64,000 nucleotides of DNA from Candidatus Poribacteria bacterium (GTDB taxonomy: Bacteria > Poribacteria > WGA-4E > WGA-3G), in NCBI GenBank assembly GCA_022821065.1, contig JAJEEK010000006.1:1-64000 (forward strand). Reading direction: 5' to 3'. The notes below the pieces were generated by a model. It made no database searches. It saw only the letters and a program-made list of their open reading frames with translations, and had not been told where the DNA came from. This document shows positions 1-9,373 of this stretch, one piece after another. The stretch's first letter is position 1; every line of letters begins with the position of its first letter. A program made the position numbers and the translations under genes.

Positions 1-189
1 AAGCGTGCCGAGTCCGCTACTGTCCATACGCGTAACATTTTCGAGATTAAAGATGACCTTCGGAGATTCAAAATGCTCTTCGAGTTCTTCATTAATCTGC
101 TCCCTAATTTCAGCGTTTGCCGCACCGATCATGCGTCCGGTAGGTCGAACAACAATGACACCTTCTCTTTGGCGTATTTCTGCTAACAT
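1..189 (-). CDS. STAS-domain anti-sigma-factor antagonist (5' part, cut by window edge)
   Basis: The first 63 residues of a SpoIIAA/RsbV-type STAS protein are visible; the rest lies beyond the left edge. The start ATG is at 189, preceded by an AAAGGAAG ribosome binding site. Residues 1-20 form the first beta hairpin (MLAEIRQREGVIVVRPTGRM). Residues 55-61 read MDSSGLG, the conserved loop holding the serine that anti-sigma-factor kinases phosphorylate in this family. Family members bind a partner-switching kinase and so free a sigma factor or other partner; the partner here is unknown because the neighbouring genes lie outside the window. A strong sigma70-type promoter sits about 85 bp upstream. 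Confidence 0.88.
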   Translation of the reverse strand, partial: MLAEIRQREGVIVVRPTGRMIGAANAEIREQINEELEEHFESPKVIFNLENVTRMDSSGLGTL

Positions 190-274
190 TTATCTTCCTT
201 TCATAGTGAGTTGTGTAATTAACGCATACAGATTTATGGGTTGTGTCCTAACGAAGAAATTCACAATAGATTAA

Positions 275-303
275 AATATAGTTAATTTCGGAAATTTTGT
301 CAA
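275..303 (-). promoter_or_regulatory. sigma70-type promoter of the STAS gene
   Basis: On the minus strand TTGACA (303-298) is followed by a 17-bp spacer and TATATT (280-275). The -35 box is perfect consensus and the spacing is optimal. It lies in an AT-rich gap and points at the STAS gene, leaving an untranslated leader of roughly 80 nt. Confidence 0.7.
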
Positions 304-391
304 GATTTTTTGTAAGTTTTTCCGATAGACATTCAGTTTTAAAAGCAAAAGAGGAATCATTTAGATTTCAAAATGATCTGCTTTTAATTTC

Positions 392-3300
392 TTATGCTGC
401 CCAATCGTTACATAATACCTCCGCTTGCTCCAAAATAGTTTCCGCAGCCTTTTCCCGCTTGTGGGGTGGGTAGCCGTATTTAAGAAGCGTGCGCTTCACT
501 ATTCTGCGTATATTGGCGCGGGCACTCTCTTTCAGTGTCCAATCAATACTCACGTTTTGTCGAACGGTTTTCACAAGTTCAAAGGTAATGGTTCGTAACG
601 TCTCATCACCCAACACCTTAACCGCGCTGTCGTTAACCTCAAGAGCGTCATAGAACGCCAATTCTTCATCTGAAAGCCCTAAATCATCGCCGCGTGCTTG
701 TGCTTGACGCATCTCTTTTGCGATTTGGATGAGTTCTTCAATGACTTGTGCTGCTTCAATTGTCCGATGCTGGTAGGCACGAATTGAACGTTCCAGCATG
801 CCTGCAAAGGAGCGTCCTTGGACGACGTTTTTCTGTGAGCGGGTTTTAATATCATCGCCGAGCAGCCTCTCCAGAAGTTCAACCGCTACATTTTTATGGG
901 GTAAATCTCGGACTTCGGCGAGGAATTCGTCTGACAGAATCGAGACATCAGGTTTTTCGAGTCCTGCGGCGGTAAAAATATCAACTACGCCTTCAGAAGC
1001 GACTGCTTTGGATACCAATTGCTTGATGGCTTGTTCTGTTGTTTCGGACTGTGTCTCTTCGGTAACTGATGGTTTCGCCAAAACACCTCTGACTGCCTGA
1101 AAGAAGGCGACATCGTCGCGTATCTCGGCTGTTTTTTCATCTGGGACAGCCAAGGCGAACGCTTTGGAGAGCTCAGGAACCACGCCTAATAAACGGTCTT
1201 TGCCATCCTTTTGTGCCAATATATGTTCTTGTGCTGCAGGCAGTAATTTGATCCGATCGGTACGGTTTCCATGAACCCAAGTTGACCAATCAAAGCCGTG
1301 AAACAGGCCGCAGCAGATTTCGTATTTCTCCAACATCACAGCCACTGCGTCGGCTTTGTTAAGAGTCGCGTCCCCTTTTCCACCACTTTCCGTATAATTC
1401 CGGAGTGCTTCTTTCAGGTGATAAGCAAGCCCTACGTAGTCCACAATCAAACCGCCCGGTTTGTCACCGTATACGCGGTTGACACGCGCAATCGCCTGCA
1501 TGAGTCCGTGTCCACGCATCGGTTTGTCTACATACATGGTGTGAAGACTCGGCGCGTCAAATCCGGTCAACCACATATCACGGACAATAACGAGTTTAAA
1601 CGGATCGTTGGCATTTTTAAATCGGGTTGCCATCTGTTCGCGTCTCGCTTTGTTTCGGATGTGTGGCTGCCATGCTATATCGTCAGAAGCGGAACCTGTC
1701 ATTACAACTTTTATGACGCCTTTTTTGTCGTCGCTGTCGTGCCATTCTGGACGGCGTTTGACAATTGCTTTGTAGAGGTCAACACAGATACGACGGCTCA
1801 TGCAGACAATCATGCCCTTGCCGTCCATGACTTCTAATCGTTCTTCAAAGTGCGCGATAATATCATCGGCAATAAGTCCGAGCCTTTTTTCGGTTCCCAT
1901 TAGTTTTTCAAGTTGTGCCCACTTGGTTTTGAGTTTTTCCTTCTGTGTCACTTCTTCAGTTTCGGTCACTTCCTCAAATTCAGGATCAATGTGCGGTTTT
2001 TCGTCTGCGTCAAGCTCGATTTTGGCGAGGCGGCTTTCATAGTAAATTGGAACGGTGGCACCGTCCTGAACGGCTTGTTGGATGTCGTAGACGCTGATGT
2101 AATCCCCAAAAACAGCAACGGTATTACGATCCGCAAGTTCAATCGGTGTACCCGTAAAACCGATGCAAGAGGCGTTGGGAAGCGCGTCGCGTATATGGCG
2201 GGCAAATCCGTCAATAAAACCGTATTGGCTACGGTGCGCCTCGTCGGCGATAAGCACGATGTTTCGTCTGTCGGATAATTCGGGAAAACGGGTTTCCTCG
2301 CCTTCAGGAAAAAATTTTTGAACGGTGGTAAAGATCACGCCACCAGATGCAACTTTCAGGAGTTCCCGTAAGTGTCGCCTGCTTTGTGCTTGTTCCGGTG
2401 TCTGTCGTAGAAGCTGGTGACATCGAGCGAATGTGCCAAACAATTGGTCATCCAAGTCGTTTGTGTCAGTGATAACGACAAGCGTTGGATTTTCCATCTC
2501 TGGATGTTGAATAATGCTACCGGCGTAAAAAGCCATCGTCAGGCTTTTACCAGAGCCTTGCGTGTGCCAAACGACACCGCACTGCTTATCGCCTTCGAGA
2601 GATGACGCTTGGACAGTCGTATCGACTGCTGTCTTGACAGCGTGGAATTGGTGATAACCGGCGATTTTTTTGGAAATCGTCCCACCTTCGGTTTCTTCGA
2701 AAACGATGAAGTGTTTGAGATAACGCAAAAGTCGGTGTTTCTCAAAGGCACCTTTAATCAATACCTCTAATTCTAACGCAGTTGAGGGTGCTTCGTCCTC
2801 TCCCTCAATTGTTCGCCACGGTAAGAACCACTCCTTATCGGCAGTTAAAGCCCCGATGCGTGCCTCTAATCCGTCTGAGATGACAACTGTTTCGTTGTAG
2901 GTGAATAGCGATGTAATCTCTTGTTTGTAGGTTTGGATTTGACGGAACGCGGTCAAGATAGTGGCTTTCTCGTCGATTGGATTTTTGAGTTCAAGGACGG
3001 CTAAGGGCAGTCCGTTGACAAATAACACGATGTCCGGACGGCGTTCGCTTGTTTCTACGACTGTGAACTGGTTAACTGCCAACCAGTCATTGTTTTCCGG
3101 TGTGTCAAAATCCATTAACCGTACGCGATCACCGCGGATTGTCCCGTCTGCTTGCCGATATTCGACCGCTATACCGTCAACCAACATCTGATGAAATGTA
3201 CGGTTGTTCTGTCCCAAAGTGTGAGAATCTGGGTTTAGTACTTTTCGGATTGCCTCTTGCTGTGCATCGGCAGGTATATTTGGGTTGAGGTCGGCAACGG

Positions 3301-3466
3301 CATTTTGTAAACGGCGCGTCAAGATGACTTCGTTATAAGAGGAACGTTCAGGATCAGGCGTGTCCGGGGCGATGTCGGGACCGTGCAAAACGGTATACCC
3401 TAACTCAGCGAACCACTCAAGCGCGGCTTCTTCTACATCGGATTCGTAAATTGTGTTGCGATTCAT
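392..3466 (-). CDS. hsdR: Type I restriction endonuclease subunit R (HsdR)
   Basis: A 1024-residue motor and nuclease subunit of a type I restriction-modification complex, which translocates DNA with ATP and cuts at a distance. The N-terminal PD-(D/E)xK nuclease is visible as PDIVLF (D145) and LELKNP (E159, K161). The superfamily 2 helicase follows: Walker A HTQGSGKS near 301-308, the DEAH box at 408-411 and GFTGTP shortly after. A long helical C-terminal region ends the protein, the usual place for HsdM contact. It is the last gene of the leftward hsd operon, about 30 bp after the AAA ATPase gene. Length and motif order fit an intact, active subunit. Confidence 0.96.
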   Translation of the reverse strand: MNRNTIYESDVEEAALEWFAELGYTVLHGPDIAPDTPDPERSSYNEVILTRRLQNAVADLNPNIPADAQQEAIRKVLNPDSHTLGQNNRTFHQMLVDGIAVEYRQADGTIRGDRVRLMDFDTPENNDWLAVNQFTVVETSERRPDIVLFVNGLPLAVLELKNPIDEKATILTAFRQIQTYKQEITSLFTYNETVVISDGLEARIGALTADKEWFLPWRTIEGEDEAPSTALELEVLIKGAFEKHRLLRYLKHFIVFEETEGGTISKKIAGYHQFHAVKTAVDTTVQASSLEGDKQCGVVWHTQGSGKSLTMAFYAGSIIQHPEMENPTLVVITDTNDLDDQLFGTFARCHQLLRQTPEQAQSRRHLRELLKVASGGVIFTTVQKFFPEGEETRFPELSDRRNIVLIADEAHRSQYGFIDGFARHIRDALPNASCIGFTGTPIELADRNTVAVFGDYISVYDIQQAVQDGATVPIYYESRLAKIELDADEKPHIDPEFEEVTETEEVTQKEKLKTKWAQLEKLMGTEKRLGLIADDIIAHFEERLEVMDGKGMIVCMSRRICVDLYKAIVKRRPEWHDSDDKKGVIKVVMTGSASDDIAWQPHIRNKARREQMATRFKNANDPFKLVIVRDMWLTGFDAPSLHTMYVDKPMRGHGLMQAIARVNRVYGDKPGGLIVDYVGLAYHLKEALRNYTESGGKGDATLNKADAVAVMLEKYEICCGLFHGFDWSTWVHGNRTDRIKLLPAAQEHILAQKDGKDRLLGVVPELSKAFALAVPDEKTAEIRDDVAFFQAVRGVLAKPSVTEETQSETTEQAIKQLVSKAVASEGVVDIFTAAGLEKPDVSILSDEFLAEVRDLPHKNVAVELLERLLGDDIKTRSQKNVVQGRSFAGMLERSIRAYQHRTIEAAQVIEELIQIAKEMRQAQARGDDLGLSDEELAFYDALEVNDSAVKVLGDETLRTITFELVKTVRQNVSIDWTLKESARANIRRIVKRTLLKYGYPPHKREKAAETILEQAEVLCNDWAA

Positions 3467-3497
3467 GTTATTGCCTTAATACACCTTCAGGGGGAAT

Positions 3498-4718
3498 TCA
3501 ATGTGCAGACAGTTCTCGCTTTGGACCCCCTGCGTTGGTCAACGGATCACCGAATTCAAAGAACCCTTCCCTCCAGAGCTGCCCCAATTTTGCCCCTGCT
3601 TCCATAAGATGATTGATTCCCAGCATATCCGATGCGCGTTTGCAGACTGCGAAGCCTTGCTCATCTCGATAGAGTACCCACACCTCTTCAGCAGTGAATT
3701 CATTAACAAATTGAGGTGAATGTGTGGTAATTATGAATTGAGATCCCATTAACGCCTCAATGCACGCCCCGACGAAGCCAGTCAGTAGGCGTGGGTGCAG
3801 GTAGTTCTCGGGTTCCTCAATACCGATCAATTGTGGTGGTTCTGGAACATGAAACAGCGTCAGATACGACAGCAGCTTCAATGTACCATCGGAGGCGAAC
3901 TTTGCCGAGATGGGTTGTTCAAACGGTGCATCTTTAATTTCTAGGCGGCGACCACTCATTGTTAATTCTGTGTCAACTTTCTCTAAGCGGGGCACCTGAT
4001 TTGACAGAGAAGAGATAATTTTCTCCAAACGTTCTGGGTATCTTTCCTGCAGGTACTGGATGACGTTGAACAAGTTGTCACCTGTTACGGACAATCGCTT
4101 TTGCGGTCCATAGTTGGATGCTTGGCGCGTGGCATCGGTAGAAAGGCGAGAGAGGTGCCAATCTGTAATAAAACGCCGAAGGGCACACACACGAGGGTGT
4201 CTCACCAAGTGTCCTAACATATTGGCAGCAAGGAACGAGGGATCATAAAACTGTTCATTGATTGGTTCGTTTGTCTCATCTGGCGTTTCACCAGCGACGA
4301 TGGTTCCGCGTCCTTCACGAAAATTGAGGAAGCGAAACGGTTTGCCACGACTCCCGCGCCGCCACTGCATCCATTCCGTTTTGACGAAAGGTCCCTCTGT
4401 GTCTTCACCAATAGATAGGTGGTAGGTGATAATCGGTGCTTTAGGTTTTTCTCTATATTTCAACGCAAATTCAATCGGTCCATCACAGCCGCGTGTCCGG
4501 AGTTCCTTAAGTCCACCTCTTTTGCTACATGCTCGACGCAACCCGATTGTGAAACATTCAGAGAGAAACGCGAAGACATCAAAAAGTGTTGATTTACCAC
4601 TGCCGTTCGCGCCTAAAAAGGCAGTCAACGGTTTGAGTTGTTTTAATTCTATATTATGTAACGCGCGATAGTTTTTCACACGCAGTGATTCAATGTGCGG
4701 AACGGTCTGCTGAGGCAT
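3498..4718 (-). CDS. AAA family ATPase (RecF/OLD-like) within the type I R-M operon
   Basis: A 406-residue SMC/RecF-like ATPase. Walker A is FLGANGSGKST near residue 35, Walker B is IGIEEPENYLHP near 300, and a switch histidine follows in TTHSPQF. There is no obvious TOPRIM domain after it, so it is closer to the stand-alone AAA_21 proteins than to full OLD nucleases. The start ATG directly follows the hsdS stop codon, and its GGAGG ribosome binding site lies inside the end of hsdS, so the two are translationally coupled. Position between hsdS and hsdR suggests an accessory defence or regulatory role; that role is inference. Confidence 0.85.
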   Translation of the reverse strand: MPQQTVPHIESLRVKNYRALHNIELKQLKPLTAFLGANGSGKSTLFDVFAFLSECFTIGLRRACSKRGGLKELRTRGCDGPIEFALKYREKPKAPIITYHLSIGEDTEGPFVKTEWMQWRRGSRGKPFRFLNFREGRGTIVAGETPDETNEPINEQFYDPSFLAANMLGHLVRHPRVCALRRFITDWHLSRLSTDATRQASNYGPQKRLSVTGDNLFNVIQYLQERYPERLEKIISSLSNQVPRLEKVDTELTMSGRRLEIKDAPFEQPISAKFASDGTLKLLSYLTLFHVPEPPQLIGIEEPENYLHPRLLTGFVGACIEALMGSQFIITTHSPQFVNEFTAEEVWVLYRDEQGFAVCKRASDMLGINHLMEAGAKLGQLWREGFFEFGDPLTNAGGPKRELSAH

Positions 4719-5951
4719 CTAAGTTCCCTCCAATATCTCAGCTGCATCGTCTATGCGGATTTCACCAGATAATAACTTTGGCAGCAGCGTGTCACGCAGG
4801 TTCGTAAGTGATTCTGTTTCTGATGTGTTTGCCACTACGCGATCTCGTAGATTATTGACCTGATTTGCGAAAACTTCTACAATATCCAGAGGTGGGATTA
4901 CAAGCGGGAATCCACTTAATGTTTTGGCGTTGAGGCTCGCGCGGGTCGTTCCTATTTCCCGTCCTTTTACTAATTTCCAGTAACTATCTGACCGGAGCCA
5001 ATATTGCAGAAAGCGCGCGTACTCGCTGTGGATAGGACAGAAACGAATCAAGTAAGATGCAAAAACTGCCTCTTGATCTTCTTCTATCAAAACCCCGTGA
5101 CCAGGATCCGCCATCCGAGCGATCAAAACATCTCCTTTACGCAAACGGTATTTTTCAAAATCTTTGTCAGTAATCTCACAATAAGGCACAGAATTCCAGT
5201 CAATCCATGCTCGCTTATTGATGTCAGTAATACGGAGGAATTTTGGTCCGACACTTTCATCTCTTGCCGATGCGGTGTACCCATATTGAGGTTTGTGGGA
5301 CAAATCGCCTAAAGTCCGAACCTTCCAACCTTCTGGAATCTTCCCTAATAGAGAATCCTGAAATACTGATGGAAATAGTGCAGCGGTTTCCGTATCCATA
5401 CCTATAGGTTTCTGTCCTTCCATCTTTGCTTTCAAGGGGTCAAAGTTCACAAACCACGATTTGAAAATCGCTCGCGCTATTGCTTCCAGTGTCTCGTTCA
5501 TCTGTCGATTGAGTTCAATCTTTTCGTCAAGTGTGCCGAGGATGTGAGCGATGCGGCGTTGTTCAAAAGGAACGGGAATAGTTGCAGATATCTGCGAAAG
5601 AATAGTCTGATTAAGTAATGGTTGTCCTGAACCTGCCCGATAATTATTCAAGTGAAGGGTTTGAAGCATGTAGAAAAGAAACCTTGGATCGTTTCCGTTC
5701 ATTGCCTTAGCCCTAATAGCGTTATCGGTCACCCAACAAGAGCTATTACTAAAGTGTACAGATCCACAATAACTACCAACACGCCCGATAATAATAGTCC
5801 CAGGATTGGAATTTGTCTCATTGGAGAATCCTATAACCCCATTACCACCATAAACAGGGTATGGCAAGTCGTTGGAGCGTTCAGGACTGGTTTTACCATT
5901 GGAGAGGGACAACAAGCTGCCAAGGGTAGTCGTCATCCGTTCACTTTTCAT
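4719..5951 (-). CDS. hsdS: Type I R-M specificity subunit S (HsdS)
   Basis: A 410-residue DNA recognition subunit. Two target-recognition domains are separated by a central conserved helix (EQRRIAHILGTLDEKIELN, then ARAIFKSWFVNFDPLKAK, roughly residues 130-180). The second ends in a matching helical repeat (LRDTLLPKLLSGEIRI) at the C-terminus. The halves recognise the two parts of a bipartite site, and the whole joins HsdM and HsdR. AAAGGATC gives a clear ribosome binding site before the ATG at 5951. It follows the small frameshifted gene by about 22 bp. Confidence 0.95.
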   Translation of the reverse strand: MKSERMTTTLGSLLSLSNGKTSPERSNDLPYPVYGGNGVIGFSNETNSNPGTIIIGRVGSYCGSVHFSNSSCWVTDNAIRAKAMNGNDPRFLFYMLQTLHLNNYRAGSGQPLLNQTILSQISATIPVPFEQRRIAHILGTLDEKIELNRQMNETLEAIARAIFKSWFVNFDPLKAKMEGQKPIGMDTETAALFPSVFQDSLLGKIPEGWKVRTLGDLSHKPQYGYTASARDESVGPKFLRITDINKRAWIDWNSVPYCEITDKDFEKYRLRKGDVLIARMADPGHGVLIEEDQEAVFASYLIRFCPIHSEYARFLQYWLRSDSYWKLVKGREIGTTRASLNAKTLSGFPLVIPPLDIVEVFANQVNNLRDRVVANTSETESLTNLRDTLLPKLLSGEIRIDDAAEILEGT

Positions 5952-5973
5952 ATTTGATCCTTTTCAATCTACT

Positions 5974-6206
5974 TTAATAATATGGAGCACGGCAGAAAAC
6001 CAAAGCATCTATAATCTTAGCATCATCAGTTGTTTCTTCACCCGCATAGGAAGGGGCACCGTGTTGTCCTTCCCAGTCATGCTTTCCAGCGTCTAACTGT
6101 ATTTTTCTGGTGAAATATCGTCGTAGCCATCCTCATAACCGTCGACAACAACCCGTAAATCATCAGGATATTTTTCGAGAAATTCCATTAATTCCTTTAC
6201 TGTCAT
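5974..6206 (-). pseudogene. Small hsd-operon protein gene, interrupted by a -1 frameshift
   Basis: The ATG at 6206 overlaps the stop of the upstream gene as ATGA, a typical coupled start. Frame zero reads 37 residues beginning [20 protein letters not shown] and stops at 6093-6095. Shifting by one base at the five-A run (T-run 6102-6106 on the plus strand) opens a second frame ending ALVFCRAPYY with TAA at 5974-5976. The joined product would be about 77 residues. The N-terminus resembles small proteins I recall beside type I R-M genes; this is a weak recollection. The break could be a real mutation, a sequencing indel in a homopolymer, or programmed frameshifting. Confidence 0.6.
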
Positions 6207-7540
6207 TTTTTCTCTCCATTAGTATAAGCGCGATACTCTATGAGTACGGATTGACCTACGATTGCAACGATACGTATCATCAACTCTTTTCCGCGGGCAT
6301 CGGTGAGACGCATATCCTCCCCAAGGATAAAATGAACGGGCTGCTGCTGTCCTTCATTTATGGCGATGTTAGAAGCATAAAGATAGGTTCGGTCCCGCGT
6401 ATCGCGTATTGGATTTAAATATCCAGATAAACCTGGAATGTTGCCTGTCGCTTCAGGAAAAATTATCGATCCACCCTCTTGGAGACTTTTCATTTCTATT
6501 GTGAGCCCGCCTTTTGCTGGCATCCAATCATTTTCAAGATGTGCGGCAAAACTGGGGGCGGCTGCGAACACCGTCATCGGCAGATGCGTCGTGTGGAGAT
6601 CAATCTGCGCGTTCCCGTTCTCATCGGTAGTTGCCGAATTCCATGTTTTATTTGGAAATAGCACCAATATTTCAACGCCGGGTAATGGGTTACCGCTGTG
6701 ATGCACAAGAATACCAGCAGTTGCAGGTGTAAGATCTGTATCAGCAGCGGGAAGCGTGAGGACAAGATCTGAACCATCAATGAGCTGATACTGTGGCGAA
6801 TTTCCACTTAACGCTTTCGTTTCGCGAAAGATGATAGGGACACCATCTCCGCGTCGTTCCATGAAAAATTGTCGGTCCTCCGAGCCGCGTATATTCCCAA
6901 CAGACATCCTTCCCAGCATAGAGGTGAGAGCTTCATTGCGCGTTGATTGTCGGACCTCCATACTCTCAATTGTCAGATTGTTAGGTAAACCGCCGGGGGA
7001 GTTTATTTCAAGGCGGTCTGCGAACATTGAGAGTCGAATCTTGCTACCCCGAATTGTGTAGTCGCGATGTGCAACAGCGTTGACGATCGCTTCAAAGAGT
7101 GCCTTTTCACTGTATTGCGGTAAGTCCGTACGACCAGGATTCTTGTATGCACCGACGCGCATGTTACGCACAGCAAAGGCAACCGCTTCAGCAATTTGTC
7201 GGTTCAGTGGACCGGTAATTGTTTGGGCATCTATCTGTCCGGAAGCGCGATCTGTACCACGATAACAAGTTGCTGAGATACAGGCGTTTGGGAGCCATTC
7301 TTCGGGTGAATGCGTGCACAAGAGGACACCCGCTACGGTGGCACGCGTTATGCCGTTCTCATCGTTTGTCAAAAGTCCCATCTTTTCCAACGCCAATTCA
7401 GGTGCGGCGGCACCTTCGGCACTCAATAACGGTTTCCAAAGGGATTCATCTAAGGATCCAAAACCTGTTCCCGGAACCGGCTGTCTATCAAACCAGAGGA
7501 AACGCATGTGGCGTTTGATCTCTTCGGCACTGAAATTCAT
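6203..7540 (-). CDS. HATPase-domain protein of RecG/Schlafen-type regulator family
   Basis: A 445-residue protein with the GHKL-like ATPase module (HATPase_c_4) found C-terminal to AlbA_2 domains in so-called divergent AAA-4 or RecG-like regulators. The N-box is [15 protein letters not shown] (147-161), followed by [12 protein letters not shown] (175-186) and a glycine motif ERRGDGVP (228-235). The usual N-terminal AlbA_2 domain is absent. Residues about 275-320 look like a carboxypeptidase-regulatory-type beta sandwich ([20 protein letters not shown]), an unusual addition. The start overlaps the end of hsdM by 4 bp, so it belongs to the hsd operon. Function is unknown; a control or accessory defence role is inferred. 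Confidence 0.78.
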   Translation of the reverse strand: MNFSAEEIKRHMRFLWFDRQPVPGTGFGSLDESLWKPLLSAEGAAAPELALEKMGLLTNDENGITRATVAGVLLCTHSPEEWLPNACISATCYRGTDRASGQIDAQTITGPLNRQIAEAVAFAVRNMRVGAYKNPGRTDLPQYSEKALFEAIVNAVAHRDYTIRGSKIRLSMFADRLEINSPGGLPNNLTIESMEVRQSTRNEALTSMLGRMSVGNIRGSEDRQFFMERRGDGVPIIFRETKALSGNSPQYQLIDGSDLVLTLPAADTDLTPATAGILVHHSGNPLPGVEILVLFPNKTWNSATTDENGNAQIDLHTTHLPMTVFAAAPSFAAHLENDWMPAKGGLTIEMKSLQEGGSIIFPEATGNIPGLSGYLNPIRDTRDRTYLYASNIAINEGQQQPVHFILGEDMRLTDARGKELMIRIVAIVGQSVLIEYRAYTNGEKK

Positions 7541-9147
7541 GAATCCTCTCCAAAGCCGAGCATCTTCAAATTCTTCGCGATAGCCTCATCTAATCGCCTC
7601 GCCTCTGCCATCTGCTCAGTCAATTCTTGTGTCAGGTTTGCTATGGTCTCCTCAAAAGGTTCGGTTTCCTCTTCTTCGACCTCAGCACCGACGTAGCGTC
7701 CGGGAGTCAGGACATTGTTATGTTCCTGTATTTCTGCAAGCGTTGTACTTTTGCAGAAACCGGGCACGTCGGTATATTCACTCGCGCCTTCATCACCGCG
7801 CCATGCGTGATAGGTTTCGGCAATTCGTGTCATTTCCGAATGCGTTAGTTCACGGTGTACGCGATCTATCATCTTCCCTAACCGGCGAGCATCTATGAAA
7901 AGTGTTTCACCCGTGCGTTTCCGAAAACTCGGATTTTCCTTGCGCCTTGTGATAAACCAGAGGCAAACCGGAATGGATGTGGAATAGAAAAGTTGACCCG
8001 GCAACGCCACCATACAATCCACCAAATCGGCTTCGATAATTTTCTTACGAATTTCGCCTTCGGTTGCGGTATTGCTGCTCATGGAGCCGTTCGCCAACAC
8101 AAATCCAGCAATGCCATTTGGCGCGAGGTGATAGATGAAGTGCTGCACCCAAGCAAAATTCGCGTTGCCAGTTGGCGGGGTGCCGTAAACCCAACGCCTG
8201 TCTTCACGCAACCGTTCGCCACCCCAGTCGCTACTGTTAAAAGGCGGATTGGCGAGGATATAATCCACTTTCAGGTCCGGGTGCATATCGTCGTGAAAGC
8301 TGTCGGCGTGTTCCTGTCCGAGATTCGCCTCAATGCCTCGAATGGCGAGGTTCATCAGTGCCAATTGCCGCGTGGTCGGGTTGGATTCCTGACCATAGAT
8401 AGAGATGTCATCGCGCTGTCCACCGTGTGCCTCTACGAATGCTTCGCTCTGGACAAACATCCCACCTGAACCGCAGCAGGGATCATAAATCCGCCCTTGA
8501 TACGGTGCAAGCATCTCAACAAGGAGCTGCACAACACAGCGAGGCGTATAGAACTGACCGCCTCTTTTGCCTTCGGCACTGGCAAATTGTGAAAGAAAGT
8601 ATTCATAAACCCTGCCGAGTATATCCTTTGAACGATTCTCCTCTTCACCCAAACCAATGGTGCCGATGAGATCAACGAGTTCACCGAGGCGTTGCTTGTC
8701 GAGTCCTGGGCGTGCGTAGTTTTTCGGTAAGACACCTTTGAGACGTGGATTTTCCTGTTCAATTGCGAGCATTGCGTTATCAATCAGCGTCCCAATTTCT
8801 GGTTGCTTGGCGTTTGCCTGTAGATACGACCAGCGCGCTTCCTGTGGCACGTAAAAGATGTTTTCTGCTAAGTATTCATCTATATCCTCTGCATATTCAA
8901 AACGCTCGATTTCCTCTTCAATATAGAATTCGCTCTGTGGATTGGCAAATTCTTCAAGAAGGAGGTGATACTTTTCCTCAAAAGCATCCGAGATGTATTT
9001 GAGGAAGATTAACCCTAATACGACGTGCTTGTATTCGGCAGCGTCCATGTTGTTTCGAAGTTTATCGGCGGCTTGATATAATTTTGCTTCAAAGCCGAGC
9101 GTTGCACCGTTATTATTCGTGTTTGTGTCTGATTTCTTTTTTCCCAT
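7537..9147 (-). CDS. hsdM: Type I R-M adenine methyltransferase subunit M (HsdM)
   Basis: A 536-residue N6-adenine DNA methyltransferase. The N-terminal HsdM helical domain (roughly 15-160) is followed by the catalytic domain: QFYTPR (198-203), SAM-binding motif DPCCGSGGM (222-230) and catalytic NPPF (300-303). With HsdS it methylates host sites, and with HsdR it forms the restriction complex. It is the first gene of the leftward operon and is preceded by a good promoter about 45-70 bp upstream. The ribosome binding site is weak. Length and motifs indicate an intact enzyme. Confidence 0.96.
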   Translation of the reverse strand: MGKKKSDTNTNNNGATLGFEAKLYQAADKLRNNMDAAEYKHVVLGLIFLKYISDAFEEKYHLLLEEFANPQSEFYIEEEIERFEYAEDIDEYLAENIFYVPQEARWSYLQANAKQPEIGTLIDNAMLAIEQENPRLKGVLPKNYARPGLDKQRLGELVDLIGTIGLGEEENRSKDILGRVYEYFLSQFASAEGKRGGQFYTPRCVVQLLVEMLAPYQGRIYDPCCGSGGMFVQSEAFVEAHGGQRDDISIYGQESNPTTRQLALMNLAIRGIEANLGQEHADSFHDDMHPDLKVDYILANPPFNSSDWGGERLREDRRWVYGTPPTGNANFAWVQHFIYHLAPNGIAGFVLANGSMSSNTATEGEIRKKIIEADLVDCMVALPGQLFYSTSIPVCLWFITRRKENPSFRKRTGETLFIDARRLGKMIDRVHRELTHSEMTRIAETYHAWRGDEGASEYTDVPGFCKSTTLAEIQEHNNVLTPGRYVGAEVEEEETEPFEETIANLTQELTEQMAEARRLDEAIAKNLKMLGFGEDS

Positions 9148-9191
9148 ATTGCTTACCGATTATGAGTCCTTCCGCAGTCAATAGTTGTTAA

Positions 9192-9220
9192 ATGATAGCA
9201 CGTTTGAGGGAGAAATTCAA
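9192..9220 (-). promoter_or_regulatory. Probable promoter of the hsd operon
   Basis: On the minus strand TTGAAT (9220-9215), a 17-bp spacer and TATCAT (9197-9192) precede hsdM by about 45 bp. Both boxes are near the sigma70 consensus. This is the only clear promoter seen for the operon, supporting co-transcription of hsdM through hsdR. Confidence 0.6.
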
Positions 9221-9299
9221 CGAATTATAAGTGGAAAATATTGGCGTAATTGCCTGAATGAGGGATTATGCGAATAACAGAAGATGATGTAGATTCAGT

Positions 9300-9352
9300 G
9301 GTGCGGTTGGAATGCAGGTCGCATTTGGGCGAGTACGCCGCAAAACCGCACC
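9300..9352. repeat. Palindromic intergenic repeat between sulfatase and hsdM
   Basis: Arms GGTGCGGTT (9300-9308) and AACCGCACC (9344-9352) are perfect inverted repeats enclosing 35 bp. The element lies just downstream of the sulfatase stop (9374) and upstream of the hsd promoter, so it may insulate or terminate transcription. There is no T-tract. Confidence 0.5.
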
Positions 9353-9373
9353 TACTGATTTCGGAGATGCTAT

